Source of the DNA: an uncultured Phycisphaerales bacterium
GTDB lineage: Bacteria; Planctomycetota; Phycisphaerae; Sedimentisphaerales; Anaerobacaceae
Assembly (NCBI GenBank): GCA_937927975.1
Contig: CALEZT010000197.1
Location: 1 to 64,000 of the forward strand
Direction: 5' to 3'
DNA length: 64,000 nucleotides
Positions 17,576 through 25,415 of this stretch are shown piece by piece. The translations under genes and the position numbers were made by a program. Within the stretch, counting starts at the first letter, position 1; every line of letters starts with the position of its first letter. The notes under the pieces were generated by a model, which did no database searches, was not told the DNA's origin, and was given only the letters and a program-made list of their open reading frames with translations.

Positions 17576-18736
17576 ATGACCGCCAAGCCTGTGTACCTGG
17601 ATTACAACGCCACGACGCCGGTCGATCCTCGCGTGCTGGAGGCGATGATGCCCGCGATGACGCATGCCTTCGGCAATCCCTCGAGCGAGACGCACGGGCT
17701 GGGTCGTCAGGCGAAAGAAATGGTCGAGGCCGCGCGGGGACAGGTGGCCTCGCTGATCCGTGCTTCGGCCCGGGAGATCGTCTTCACCTCCGGCGCCACC
17801 GAGAGCTGCAACCTGGCGATTAAAGGCGCCGCAAAGATGTACCGCGAGCGGGGCAACCACATCGTCGTGTCCGCGGTCGAGCACAAGGCGGTGCTCGAAC
17901 CATGCAAACGCCTCGAACAGGAGGGTTTTGCGGTGACGACGCTCTGGCCGGATCGCTTCGGCAGCATCTCCGTCCAGCAGGTGAGCGATGCCATCACAAC
18001 GCAGACGATCCTGGTCTGCGTGATGATGGCCAACAACGTCGTAGGTACGATCAACCCCGTCGAGGAGATCGGGCCGCTCTGTCGAAAACGCGGCGTTCTG
18101 TTCTTCTGCGACGCCACGCAGGCGGTGGGCAAGCTCGCGGTGTCCGTCGAGCAGATCCACGCGGACCTGCTGGCGCTTTCTTCGCACAAGATCTATGGTC
18201 CCAAAGGATCGGGTGCGTTGTACGTGCGGGGCAAGAGTCCGCGGGTGAAACTGGCCGCCCAGATCGACGGGGGAGGCCAGGAGCACTTTCGTCGCAGCGG
18301 GACGCTCAACGTCCCAGGGATCGTCGGGTTGGGGATGGCCTGCAAATTGTGCGAGGAGGAATTGGGCGGTCGGCTCTCATTGCCGTCGGAGCTTCGAGAC
18401 AGGCTGGAGAAGGGCTTGATCGCGACGATCCCGGATGCGCAGGTTCACGGCTGCCCCACGCGGCGTTTGCCCAATACGTTGAGCGTCTCCTTCCCGGGCA
18501 TCGACGCAGCATCGTTGCTTGCCTGCGCACCCGACGTTGCGGCATCGGCCGGTTCGGCCTGCGAGTCCGGCACGACCGGCGCCAATTACGTGCTGCGAGC
18601 GATGGGAGTGGGCGAAAGCCTGACCGCCGGGATGGTGCGATTCAGCCTGGGGCGTTTCACGACCGAGCAGGAGATCGACTACGCCATCGAACAGGTGCGG
18701 CGCTGCATCGTCGAGTTTCGTTCGAAGACATCCTAG
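17576..18736 (+). CDS. nifS: Cysteine desulfurase, NifS/IscS class I
   Basis: The protein has 386 residues. The start LDYNATTPVDPRVLEAM is a hallmark of this family. The PLP lysine is K205 in SSHKIYGPKGSG and the persulfide-forming cysteine is C329 in AGSACESGTTG. The enzyme turns cysteine to alanine and carries the sulfur as persulfide. It is the last gene of the cysK operon. No iscU or nifU scaffold lies nearby, so its main local clients are probably MnmA and ThiF/ThiS. It overlaps the converging LigD-like gene by a few bases. Confidence 0.93.
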   Translation: MTAKPVYLDYNATTPVDPRVLEAMMPAMTHAFGNPSSETHGLGRQAKEMVEAARGQVASLIRASAREIVFTSGATESCNLAIKGAAKMYRERGNHIVVSAVEHKAVLEPCKRLEQEGFAVTTLWPDRFGSISVQQVSDAITTQTILVCVMMANNVVGTINPVEEIGPLCRKRGVLFFCDATQAVGKLAVSVEQIHADLLALSSHKIYGPKGSGALYVRGKSPRVKLAAQIDGGGQEHFRRSGTLNVPGIVGLGMACKLCEEELGGRLSLPSELRDRLEKGLIATIPDAQVHGCPTRRLPNTLSVSFPGIDAASLLACAPDVAASAGSACESGTTGANYVLRAMGVGESLTAGMVRFSLGRFTTEQEIDYAIEQVRRCIVEFRSKTS

Positions 18737-19098
18737 ACGGGGGGATGTCGAGGTCCGAATCGCCATTCGGCATCTTTCAGGCGGGTGAGCACGAAATCTC
18801 CCCTGAGAACGGCGCCATTGAGCTCAAGAGTCAGAAGATCATCCCGGTCGTCGCAGCGAAGATAGACGCCCGAATCGACAATTCTCACCTTGCCGGTTTC
18901 TTTCTGGACGGGGCCTTCGTAGGTGAGGAACCGAAGCGGATGGTCGAAGATCTTCTCGGCCCGGACTTCGTGCGTCAGGCAGTGCGCCGGCTCGTGTTCC
19001 AGGCGAAAGGTCGCAAGGATCCCGTCCTGTTCGAGCATGAGGTCCCAATGGACCCCCTCGGGCGTCGTGTGTTCCTGAATGACGAACCTGAAAACCAT
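18733..19098 (-). CDS. Stand-alone LigD-type 3'-phosphoesterase domain protein
   Basis: The protein has about 121 residues from ATG 19098. A TTG 30 bases further upstream would add ten residues but falls in the opposite promoter, so I prefer the ATG. FVIQEHTTPEGVHWDLMLEQDG, ATFRLE, FDHPLRFLTYEGPV and VRIVDSGVY match the N-terminal 'DNA polymerase ligase' phosphoesterase domain that LigD uses to clean 3' ends in end joining. The conserved His and Asp of QEH and HWDLML are present. It is the only gene on this strand in the block and separates nifS from the thiamine operon. No Ku or ligase domain is visible. Confidence 0.8.
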   Translation of the reverse strand: MVFRFVIQEHTTPEGVHWDLMLEQDGILATFRLEHEPAHCLTHEVRAEKIFDHPLRFLTYEGPVQKETGKVRIVDSGVYLRCDDRDDLLTLELNGAVLRGDFVLTRLKDAEWRFGPRHPPV

Positions 19099-19121
19099 AA
19101 ATCGCAAATCCAGCGGAATCC

Positions 19122-19150
19122 TTGTCAAAACCCGCGAACGAGGGTATCAT
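19122..19150 (+). promoter_or_regulatory. Promoter of the thiSGH operon
   Basis: TTGTCA (19122-19127), a 17-bp spacer and TATCAT (19145-19150) lie about 25 bases upstream of the TPP aptamer, placing the whole riboswitch in the leader RNA. Confidence 0.7.
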
Positions 19151-19174
19151 AGCACCGGTAGACATTTGAAGCCA

Positions 19175-19268
19175 GGGGAGCCGCAGCGCATGACCTGTCG
19201 CGGCGGCTGAGAGATCGCTTCGGGCGATGACCCTAAGAACCTGATCAGGTTAGAACCTGCGAAGGGAG
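19175..19268 (+). promoter_or_regulatory. TPP riboswitch (THI element) aptamer
   Basis: The leader carries the conserved thi-box words in order: GGGGAGCC, the GGCTGAGA junction, ACCC, GAACCTGATCAGGTTAGAAC and CGAAGGGA. They pair as in the five-helix TPP aptamer, with the GATCGCTTCGGGCGAT arm as the variable helix. TPP binding would reduce expression of thiS-thiG-thiH. The linked terminator indicates transcriptional control. Confidence 0.95.
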
Positions 19269-19284
19269 GCTTGGGCAAGAATGC

Positions 19285-19317
19285 AAGCACTCCTCTCTCG
19301 GGGGTGCTTCTTTTTTT
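19285..19317 (+). terminator. Rho-independent terminator of the TPP riboswitch
   Basis: A 9-bp stem (AAGCACTCC with GGGGTGCTT, one G-T pair), a 7-base loop and a C plus eight Ts follow the aptamer directly and end 12 bases before the thiS start. It is the expression platform of the riboswitch. Confidence 0.9.
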
Positions 19318-19329
19318 GGGGTGAGTCGA

Positions 19330-19542
19330 ATGAAATCGTTGAAGGTGAACGGTGTCGAGCGGCAGTTCGCCCACGACCGAATGCCCGGCACGCTCTCGGC
19401 GTTGCTGGAGGCGCTGGGCGTGGGGACCGACGCGGTTGTCGCGGAGGTGGACGGGCGGATCGTGCGCCGCGAGGAGTTCGTTCGGACCGAGGTTCGGGAA
19501 GGCCAGCAGATCGAATTGATCAGACTGATGGGAGGTGGATGA
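19330..19542 (+). CDS. thiS: Thiamine sulfur carrier ThiS
   Basis: The protein has 70 residues. I chose ATG 19330, since it gives MKSLKVNG, the usual ThiS start. A GTG nine bases upstream is possible. The beta-grasp fold ends in MGGG, providing the C-terminal Gly-Gly that ThiF adenylates and that carries sulfur as thiocarboxylate. ThiS delivers sulfur to ThiG for thiazole formation. The 3' end overlaps the ThiG ribosome-binding site, and the two genes are almost certainly translated together. Confidence 0.92.
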   Translation: MKSLKVNGVERQFAHDRMPGTLSALLEALGVGTDAVVAEVDGRIVRREEFVRTEVREGQQIELIRLMGGG

Positions 19543-19546
19543 GCCC

Positions 19547-20320
19547 ATGGACAAATTGACCATCGCCGGCAGGACATTCGATTCAAGGCTGCTCGTGGGG
19601 ACCGGCAAATTCTCGTCGCCCCAGGTCATGGCCCAGGCCTTGGTTGCATCGGGGGCCGAGATTGTGACCGTGGCGCTTCGACGGGTCGACATCGACAATC
19701 CTGCCGACGACACGCTTCGGGAGATCGATCGCGAGCGGTTCTTGCTGCTGCCCAACACGTCGGGGGCCCGCACCGCCGACGAGGCGGTTCGTCTGTCGCG
19801 GCTGGCCCGCGCGGCCACCGGGATCGACTGGGTCAAGCTCGAGGTGACGCCGGACCCGTACTACCTGTTGCCGTGTCCGGTCGAGACGCTCAAGGCCGCA
19901 GAGGTCCTGGTGAAGGAGGGCTTCGTGGTCCTGCCCTACATCAACGCCGATCCGATTCTCGCCAAGCGGTTGCAGGACGTCGGCACAGCGACGGTGATGC
20001 CGCTGGGCAGTCCCATCGGCTCGAACCAGGGCCTCAAGACCCGCGCCTCGCTGGAGATCATCGTCGAGCAGAGCACCGTCCCGGTCGTCGTGGACGCAGG
20101 GCTGGGCCTGCCTTCCCACGTCGCGGAAGCGATGGAGATCGGGGCCGACGCGGTGCTCGTGAACACCGCGATCGCCACGGCGGGCGATCCCGTCGAGATG
20201 GCGACCGCGTTCAAGCTGGCGGTTGAAGCAGGACGAAGGGCGTTCAAGGCCGGGCCGCGAGCCCCTGCGCGCAATGCGGAGGCTTCCAGCCCGCTGACCG
20301 GCTTCCTGAGGAATTCGTGA
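19547..20320 (+). CDS. thiG: Thiazole synthase ThiG
   Basis: The protein has 257 residues and the ATG at 19547 follows GGAGGTGG by 8 bases. ThiG condenses deoxyxylulose phosphate, dehydroglycine and ThiS-thiocarboxylate into the thiazole phosphate of thiamine. The TIM barrel shows [34 protein letters not shown] (with the Schiff-base lysine), [12 protein letters not shown] and [13 protein letters not shown]. It is a normal-length member. It is transcribed with thiS and thiH under the TPP riboswitch. Confidence 0.95.
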   Translation: MDKLTIAGRTFDSRLLVGTGKFSSPQVMAQALVASGAEIVTVALRRVDIDNPADDTLREIDRERFLLLPNTSGARTADEAVRLSRLARAATGIDWVKLEVTPDPYYLLPCPVETLKAAEVLVKEGFVVLPYINADPILAKRLQDVGTATVMPLGSPIGSNQGLKTRASLEIIVEQSTVPVVVDAGLGLPSHVAEAMEIGADAVLVNTAIATAGDPVEMATAFKLAVEAGRRAFKAGPRAPARNAEASSPLTGFLRNS

Positions 20321-20332
20321 GATGTTTGATTT

Positions 20333-21487
20333 ATGAATTCGCAGTCTATCCATTCTATTCTCGAAAGCCAGCATCTCGACAAGAACAGAGACGTCTGGGG
20401 GCAGCGACTGTCGGAGTTGACCTCGCGTGATGTGGAGGCTGCGTTGGTCTGGCGCCCTGGATCTTACAGCCAGAGCAAGTTGCTGGCTTTGCTTTCGCCG
20501 GCCGCTGAGGGGTATCTCGAACAGATGGCGGTGCTGGCGCAGCAGTTGACGATCCAGCGGTTCGGTCGGGCCATGCGGCTGTACGCGCCGGTGTATCTGT
20601 CGAGCTACTGCGTCAATCGCTGTCGATACTGTGGCTTCAATTGCGACAACCAGTTCGCGCGGGCCCGCCTGACCGTGGAGGAAGCGGTGGCCGAGGCCCG
20701 AATCCTCGCTTGCCAAGGATACCGCGACATTCTGCTGGTCAGCAGCGAAGACAAGGCCCACATCGATGTCGCCTATCTCGCCGAGTTGGCAAAGCGTCTC
20801 AAGGCCGGTCGCGGGACCGATGCCTTCAGCTTCATCGGCATCGAGATCTACCAGATGTCGGCACAGGAGTATTCGCAACTATTCGCTGCGGGAATCGACG
20901 GAGTCACGTTGTACCAGGAGACCTACGACCGCGAGGTGTACGCGCGATATCATTTGGGCGGGCCCAAGGCGGATTACGACACGCGGCTCTACGCCCCGGA
21001 TGATATGGGACGGGCGGGCATGCGGGAGATCGGACTGGGCGTGCTCCTGGGCCTGGCCGACTGGCGGCTCGAAACGCTGGCTCTGGCCGAGCACGCGTGG
21101 CATCTCATGCGTCGGCACTGGCAGTCGCGGGTCTCGTTTTCGTTCCCTCGGCTTCGGTCCGCGTGCGGGGTCTCTTCATCCGAATTCCCTCATCTGCTGG
21201 AGGATAAGAATCTCGTCCAGATGATGCTGGCGCTGCGGCTGTGCTTCTCCGACTCGGGGATCGTGCTCTCGACAAGAGAGCCGGCCTCTCTGCGGGATCG
21301 GCTCATGGGCCTGGTCGTCACGCGGATCAGCGCGGGCAGCCGAACCAGTCCCGGCGGCTACACCGATCCGAACACCCACACCGGCCAGTTCGACGTCGTC
21401 GACAGTCGAAGTCCCCGCGAGGTGGTCGAAGCGATTCGCGACAAAGGCTTCGACCCCGTCTGGAAGGACTGGGACAACTCGTTCTGA
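20333..21487 (+). CDS. thiH: 2-iminoacetate synthase ThiH (tyrosine lyase)
   Basis: The protein has 384 residues. It is a radical SAM enzyme with C93, C97 and C100 in SSYCVNRCRYCGF. ThiH cleaves tyrosine to dehydroglycine (2-iminoacetate) and p-cresol, the anaerobic route used by ThiG. LLVSSEDKAHID, LYQETYDREVYARYHLGGPK and GVLLGLADWR are family landmarks. The C-terminal GHTGQFDV-like segment (NTHTGQFDVVDSRSPREV) is present. ThiH rather than the oxygen-dependent ThiO points to an anaerobe or facultative organism. It is related to HydG, but the HydG C-terminal extension is missing, so it is not the partner of the nearby HydE. Confidence 0.94.
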   Translation: MNSQSIHSILESQHLDKNRDVWGQRLSELTSRDVEAALVWRPGSYSQSKLLALLSPAAEGYLEQMAVLAQQLTIQRFGRAMRLYAPVYLSSYCVNRCRYCGFNCDNQFARARLTVEEAVAEARILACQGYRDILLVSSEDKAHIDVAYLAELAKRLKAGRGTDAFSFIGIEIYQMSAQEYSQLFAAGIDGVTLYQETYDREVYARYHLGGPKADYDTRLYAPDDMGRAGMREIGLGVLLGLADWRLETLALAEHAWHLMRRHWQSRVSFSFPRLRSACGVSSSEFPHLLEDKNLVQMMLALRLCFSDSGIVLSTREPASLRDRLMGLVVTRISAGSRTSPGGYTDPNTHTGQFDVVDSRSPREVVEAIRDKGFDPVWKDWDNSF

Positions 21488-21503
21488 GACGCGAAGCCAG
21501 ACG

Positions 21504-21962
21504 TCAGGCCGATTTCTTCCGTCCTCGGCTGTCGAGTTGTTCCAGGCGGGCAAGGGCCTCTCTCTTGCCGAGGTGGCGGATCGCCGCGATCCGGGCCACC
21601 TGCTGTTTGCGAGGCTGGCTCGTCTCACGTTCCCAACTGTAGATCGATTGGCCCGTGACGCCGACGAGCTTGCCGTAATCGGCGGCCGAGAGCGCCAGAC
21701 GCTTGCGCTGCGATCGCAGTCCCTTGGCGGTGAATCGCACCCCGTCCGATTTGTCTTCGGGGGCGGGAGATGCCGCGGTTCGAGCGGCCTGCTTCTCGAT
21801 CGGGCCGAATCGTCGCTGAAGATCAGACAGCTTGCGTTTCAGTTCGGCAATATCCCTTCGATACTGGGCCGAGGCTTTCTTGAAACCGCCCGTTTGCTTG
21901 CGAATCTCCTTGCGGGCCAGCCGCAGGATTTCCTCTCGAAGTACGCCGGCGATGTTTGCCAT
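21504..21962 (-). CDS. Coiled-coil protein with C-terminal Xre-type helix-turn-helix
   Basis: The protein has 152 residues. ATG 21962 gives MANIAGVLREEILRLARKEIR, and longer upstream frames look non-coding. Residues 1-75 are helical and coiled-coil-like. Residues ~90-140 (GLRSQRKRLALSAADYGKLVGVTGQSIYSWERETSQPR) form an Xre-like DNA-binding helix-turn-helix, and the tail is basic. Related proteins occur singly in many environmental bacteria and their targets are not known. It converges on thiH with a gap of only 16 bp. Confidence 0.75.
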   Translation of the reverse strand: MANIAGVLREEILRLARKEIRKQTGGFKKASAQYRRDIAELKRKLSDLQRRFGPIEKQAARTAASPAPEDKSDGVRFTAKGLRSQRKRLALSAADYGKLVGVTGQSIYSWERETSQPRKQQVARIAAIRHLGKREALARLEQLDSRGRKKSA

Positions 21963-22084
21963 ATGGTTCTCCCGGTGTCTGTGATAAAGACCCATCCCGT
22001 GCACGTAGGTCCGAAAAATCGACCGTGCGATGCACATCATAACAGCATCGTCTGACCTGTTGTGTCAACAACAAATCGGCTGCG

Positions 22085-25057
22085 TCAGCGAGTGACTCTC
22101 GCGGTGGCCACTTTGACTCCCTGCCGATCGGTCAGCGAGAGCATCGCGCCGTTGTCCGATAGTCGGCCGGAGTAGTCGCCGACGACGAACAGGGCCTGGC
22201 CGCCTTTGGGAGAGAGCCGACGGGCGCGGAAGGCGGGCCGGCTGGCCGCGACGTAGAGTGTGCCGTTTGCAGGAAGGACCGTGCCGCCTCGGAACGTGAA
22301 GAGGAGGGTTGGGGGATTGACGCCCGCGGTCAGGGTCCAGCCGGAGATGTCCACCGCGAACGAATTGGGGTTGCGCAACTGAATGTACTCTTCGTCCTGG
22401 TTGCCGCTGGCGGGGTCGCAGTCGGCGCCGGTGATGAGGACCACCGTCCCGGCCGGCTGGGCGTCGGGGATCTCGTTCGTCCCAGGGGCCAGGCGATTGA
22501 AGAGTTGCCTTCTCCGCTCGGGCAGGTATGAATCGCGAAGTTCCGCGACGGCTTCCGGGAACGGCTGCGGATAGTTCGGCGCCGTCGATCCGTTGCCCCA
22601 GGCGTGCGAGTTCCACTTGGCGTTGTCGAGGGCCGCGTCGGGTCCGATCAGAGCCGCCAGCTCGTCGATTCGCGGCTCGTAGCGCAGATGCGACTGCGGC
22701 GTGCCCGGCGGCATGAGCAACTCATCCAGGAGCGTTCGCACGCGACGGATGTACATCTGTCGCATCTCGGGAGTCCCGAAGATCGCATCGGGCACCCGAT
22801 TGCCGCTGCCGATGAACAAAGGCGTGTTCGCGATCAGGCGATGGTCCCAGTACGTCATCGAGCTGATCCATCGGCGGCCGAAGCTCAGGTCCACGTCCCA
22901 CGGCCACATCTGCCATTCATCGCTGTAGCCGGTATCGCGATAGAAGTAGTAGTTCTTGTGGCAACAGTCGGTGTCGCCCGTCATCGCGCGGGCGGCCAGG
23001 AAGTTCACCACCTGGGCGATGTCCACGTTGTCGTACAGGTATCGCTTGCGATCCTCGCCCGAGAGGCGAACGCCGTTGAAGAACGCCAGCAGATCCGCGT
23101 TGTCCTCGTTCTTGCGGGTCTTCTTCTCGGCGCCGCTAACGGCGTCGCCGGAATTCGTGAACCCATTGTACATTTTGTAGAGAGCCCCGTCGGCATTGAG
23201 GCCCATGCGGATCAGCCAGTCGCGATCGCCGTTTTCCACGATGTGTGCGGTTCCCCAGAAGGTCCCATTTTGCTGGACCCGCACCGGGATCACCCAGTGG
23301 CCGGGGCAATCAGCGTCGCGATACGTCTCGTAGGCGAGAATGTTCCGCATCTGGGCCTTGTCGGGGTAGGTGGTCAGCAGATTGATGTCGTCCGCTCGCG
23401 GCTGCCCCTGGGCCCATCGAAAGTTGTGTCCTGGGTGAAAGTCGAGGTCGTAGCTCTTCTTCGGAAATCCCCGGCTGGACTGGCCGTGAATGTTGATCCC
23501 GATGTTGTCGTAGAACTCGCCTTCGTAGAAGACCGAGCAGCGGGTGCCCGTCTCCGTTTCGGCTCCGCCGGGGTTCAGGATGAACCAGTGCAGCACGGAC
23601 AGCGGGTTCCGCAGGCTCTGGTCCGCCACCACTGTGCCTTCGTACTGGGGCGACTTCATCGGGTCGCGGAAGGGCGGGAACCGCGAGATGGTCCCGGTCG
23701 CGTCGGTGGCCGTGACGCACCATCGCACCATCTGACCCTGCTGGAACGCGGTGTTGGGGATACTCGCTCCGTAGACGCCGTCGCCGGGGGCGCCGTCGCC
23801 GCTGCGGCCGTCGTCCAGGATGGGAACCACCGCGATGGGGCCGAACATCACCTGGAACTGGAGCCACGCTTCTTTGATCGGCGCGAAGGTGGGCGTGATC
23901 CTCGCGGTGATCTGCAGGTTGTTTCGGATCGTGAGATACTGCGGCGAATGGCTCACCTCGGTGATGACCGGACCCACCGTCTCGACGCCGTCGTTGTTCG
24001 GGCCGCCTGGAGTGGGAATCGGAAAATAGCGGGCAGTCAAGGCCCCTCCGACGACGGTCGCGAGCAACTGCGGACCGACCAGCAGGTCCGGATTGGACGG
24101 CCCGTGGTTCAGGCCCTGCACTGCCAGGACGTTCGTCCCCACGCGGAGCAGGTCGAGCTTGCGAATCCGGAAATCGATCGGTTCCACGAATCTCGAGTTG
24201 GGCCAGGTGGCGCGGGCCTGGCTGTTCCAGGTCTCGTCGCCCGGGTCCGGGGCGTTGTCCCTGCCCACTTCGTGTCCGTTGAGGTAGGCGATCATCCCAT
24301 CGTCGAATTGCATCCGCAGAGTCAGCGTTCTGAAGATCGACGGATCCTGCACGACGAAGGGAATGCGGATGTAGACTGTCGAATTCACTCCCTGCATGGC
24401 CGAGACGTCCAGGCCGATCTGCCCTGGGTATCCGTAGCCGACGCCTGTGGTCCCCGAGAGCCACGCGGAATCGTCGAAGACTTCCTGCGTCCAGGGCCGC
24501 GGCCCGTCCAGAGGAGACCGTGGCTCCATGGAACCATCCAGCGGGATGAAGGCCTTGGCCGGTGCCCCCAGGGGCAACAGAATCTCCTGCGCCGCGGTTT
24601 CCACCAACCCATAGGAGACGTCGGCCGCCTGAACGGGATAGGCGGGGGCGTACTCGCAGGCCACGGTGATCCGATCCGGGCGGATCAGCCCGAGATACTC
24701 GCCGGACCCGCTGAGCTTGAAGTTCGTGTGCAGTTCGCCCGCCGGGTCGCGCCGGTCCTTGCCGGAGGCGAAGACGACCAGATAACCGTCCGACTCCAGC
24801 GTCACTGCCGGGAACCTCCATTTGGTGAGATTCCTGGCCGAATCCGTCAGAAACCATCCGTCGAGATTCACCGTGGTCGCTCCGGCGTTGTGAATCTCGA
24901 TCCAGTCGGTTTCGTCGCGATCCTCATCGTCCAGGGTGATGTCGTTGACGGCCATGAACTCGCTGATGTGCAGGATTTCCTCGGAGAAGAGCGAAACCGC
25001 CGGACCCAGAAGCAGGAACAGGGAAACGAAAATGGCTGGACTTCGTGAGCACTTCAT
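22085..25057 (-). CDS. Exported CotH-kinase-family protein with lamin-tail domains
   Basis: The protein has 990 residues. I chose ATG 25057 because it gives a signal peptide (MKCSRSPAIFVSLFLLLGPAVS), whereas the longer frame starts inside the promoter. A lamin-tail domain (~30-125: ISEFMAVND, DWIEIHNAG, LDGWFLTD) follows. A jelly-roll-like middle part comes next (TLTLRMQFDDGMIAYLNGHEVGR). The CotH domain (~500-830) has HGQSSRGFPKKSYDLDF and WPWDVDLSFGRRW. A second lamin-tail domain is near the C-terminus (EEYIQLRNPNSFAVDISGWTL). CotH proteins phosphorylate secreted proteins in other bacteria. A surface role is likely, but the substrate is unknown. A partial relative lies at the right edge of the window. 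Confidence 0.85.
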   Translation of the reverse strand: MKCSRSPAIFVSLFLLLGPAVSLFSEEILHISEFMAVNDITLDDEDRDETDWIEIHNAGATTVNLDGWFLTDSARNLTKWRFPAVTLESDGYLVVFASGKDRRDPAGELHTNFKLSGSGEYLGLIRPDRITVACEYAPAYPVQAADVSYGLVETAAQEILLPLGAPAKAFIPLDGSMEPRSPLDGPRPWTQEVFDDSAWLSGTTGVGYGYPGQIGLDVSAMQGVNSTVYIRIPFVVQDPSIFRTLTLRMQFDDGMIAYLNGHEVGRDNAPDPGDETWNSQARATWPNSRFVEPIDFRIRKLDLLRVGTNVLAVQGLNHGPSNPDLLVGPQLLATVVGGALTARYFPIPTPGGPNNDGVETVGPVITEVSHSPQYLTIRNNLQITARITPTFAPIKEAWLQFQVMFGPIAVVPILDDGRSGDGAPGDGVYGASIPNTAFQQGQMVRWCVTATDATGTISRFPPFRDPMKSPQYEGTVVADQSLRNPLSVLHWFILNPGGAETETGTRCSVFYEGEFYDNIGINIHGQSSRGFPKKSYDLDFHPGHNFRWAQGQPRADDINLLTTYPDKAQMRNILAYETYRDADCPGHWVIPVRVQQNGTFWGTAHIVENGDRDWLIRMGLNADGALYKMYNGFTNSGDAVSGAEKKTRKNEDNADLLAFFNGVRLSGEDRKRYLYDNVDIAQVVNFLAARAMTGDTDCCHKNYYFYRDTGYSDEWQMWPWDVDLSFGRRWISSMTYWDHRLIANTPLFIGSGNRVPDAIFGTPEMRQMYIRRVRTLLDELLMPPGTPQSHLRYEPRIDELAALIGPDAALDNAKWNSHAWGNGSTAPNYPQPFPEAVAELRDSYLPERRRQLFNRLAPGTNEIPDAQPAGTVVLITGADCDPASGNQDEEYIQLRNPNSFAVDISGWTLTAGVNPPTLLFTFRGGTVLPANGTLYVAASRPAFRARRLSPKGGQALFVVGDYSGRLSDNGAMLSLTDRQGVKVATARVTR

Positions 25058-25415
25058 GCGAACCGCGATTCCATAGTCCGGACCGTCACCGACAGGGGGA
25101 ATTCGCTTCCCGCCGTCACCACTCAATATACCAGAAATCTCGCTCCCAATCAAGGAAACGACAGACTCGCTCGCCTGGACGGCAGAGGTCGAACTGTCTT
25201 TCTGTCTGTGAACTGCCGCATCTTATCGGCCTAAAGCACTCTTCTCACATGGACCGTTTGTGCGGATTAAGGAGCAGCCTTTTTCGGCCGATAGAAGGTT
25301 CACGATGGGGCAGAGGCGGCCTGTGGATTGGCGTCTGGGGGGGCCGCCGAGCGATAAGAAGGACCGATGCATCCAGGGATGGCGGTCCGTCCTGGAAGGG
25401 CAAGGGCGTGCGGGC
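25058..25415. other. Intergenic region between two minus-strand genes
   Basis: The gap holds the promoter of the CotH-type gene (25125-25153) at its left side. I see no further gene. Short frames across 25260-25740 continue into the coding region of the ceramidase gene on the opposite strand and are treated as shadows. The sequence TTAAGGAGCAGCC near 25268 resembles a ribosome-binding site without a following plausible gene. Confidence 0.6.
25125..25153 (-). promoter_or_regulatory. Promoter of the CotH/lamin-tail gene
   Basis: On the minus strand TTGATT (25153-25148), a 17-bp spacer and TATATT (25130-25125) precede the chosen start by ~68 bases. This supports the shorter start of the CotH-type protein. 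Confidence 0.55.

Noticed and set aside
19098..19128. TTG start for the LigD-like protein at 19128
   Set aside because: It lies in the thiSGH promoter. The family starts at the MVFRF/FVIQEH region, so the ATG at 19098 is preferred.
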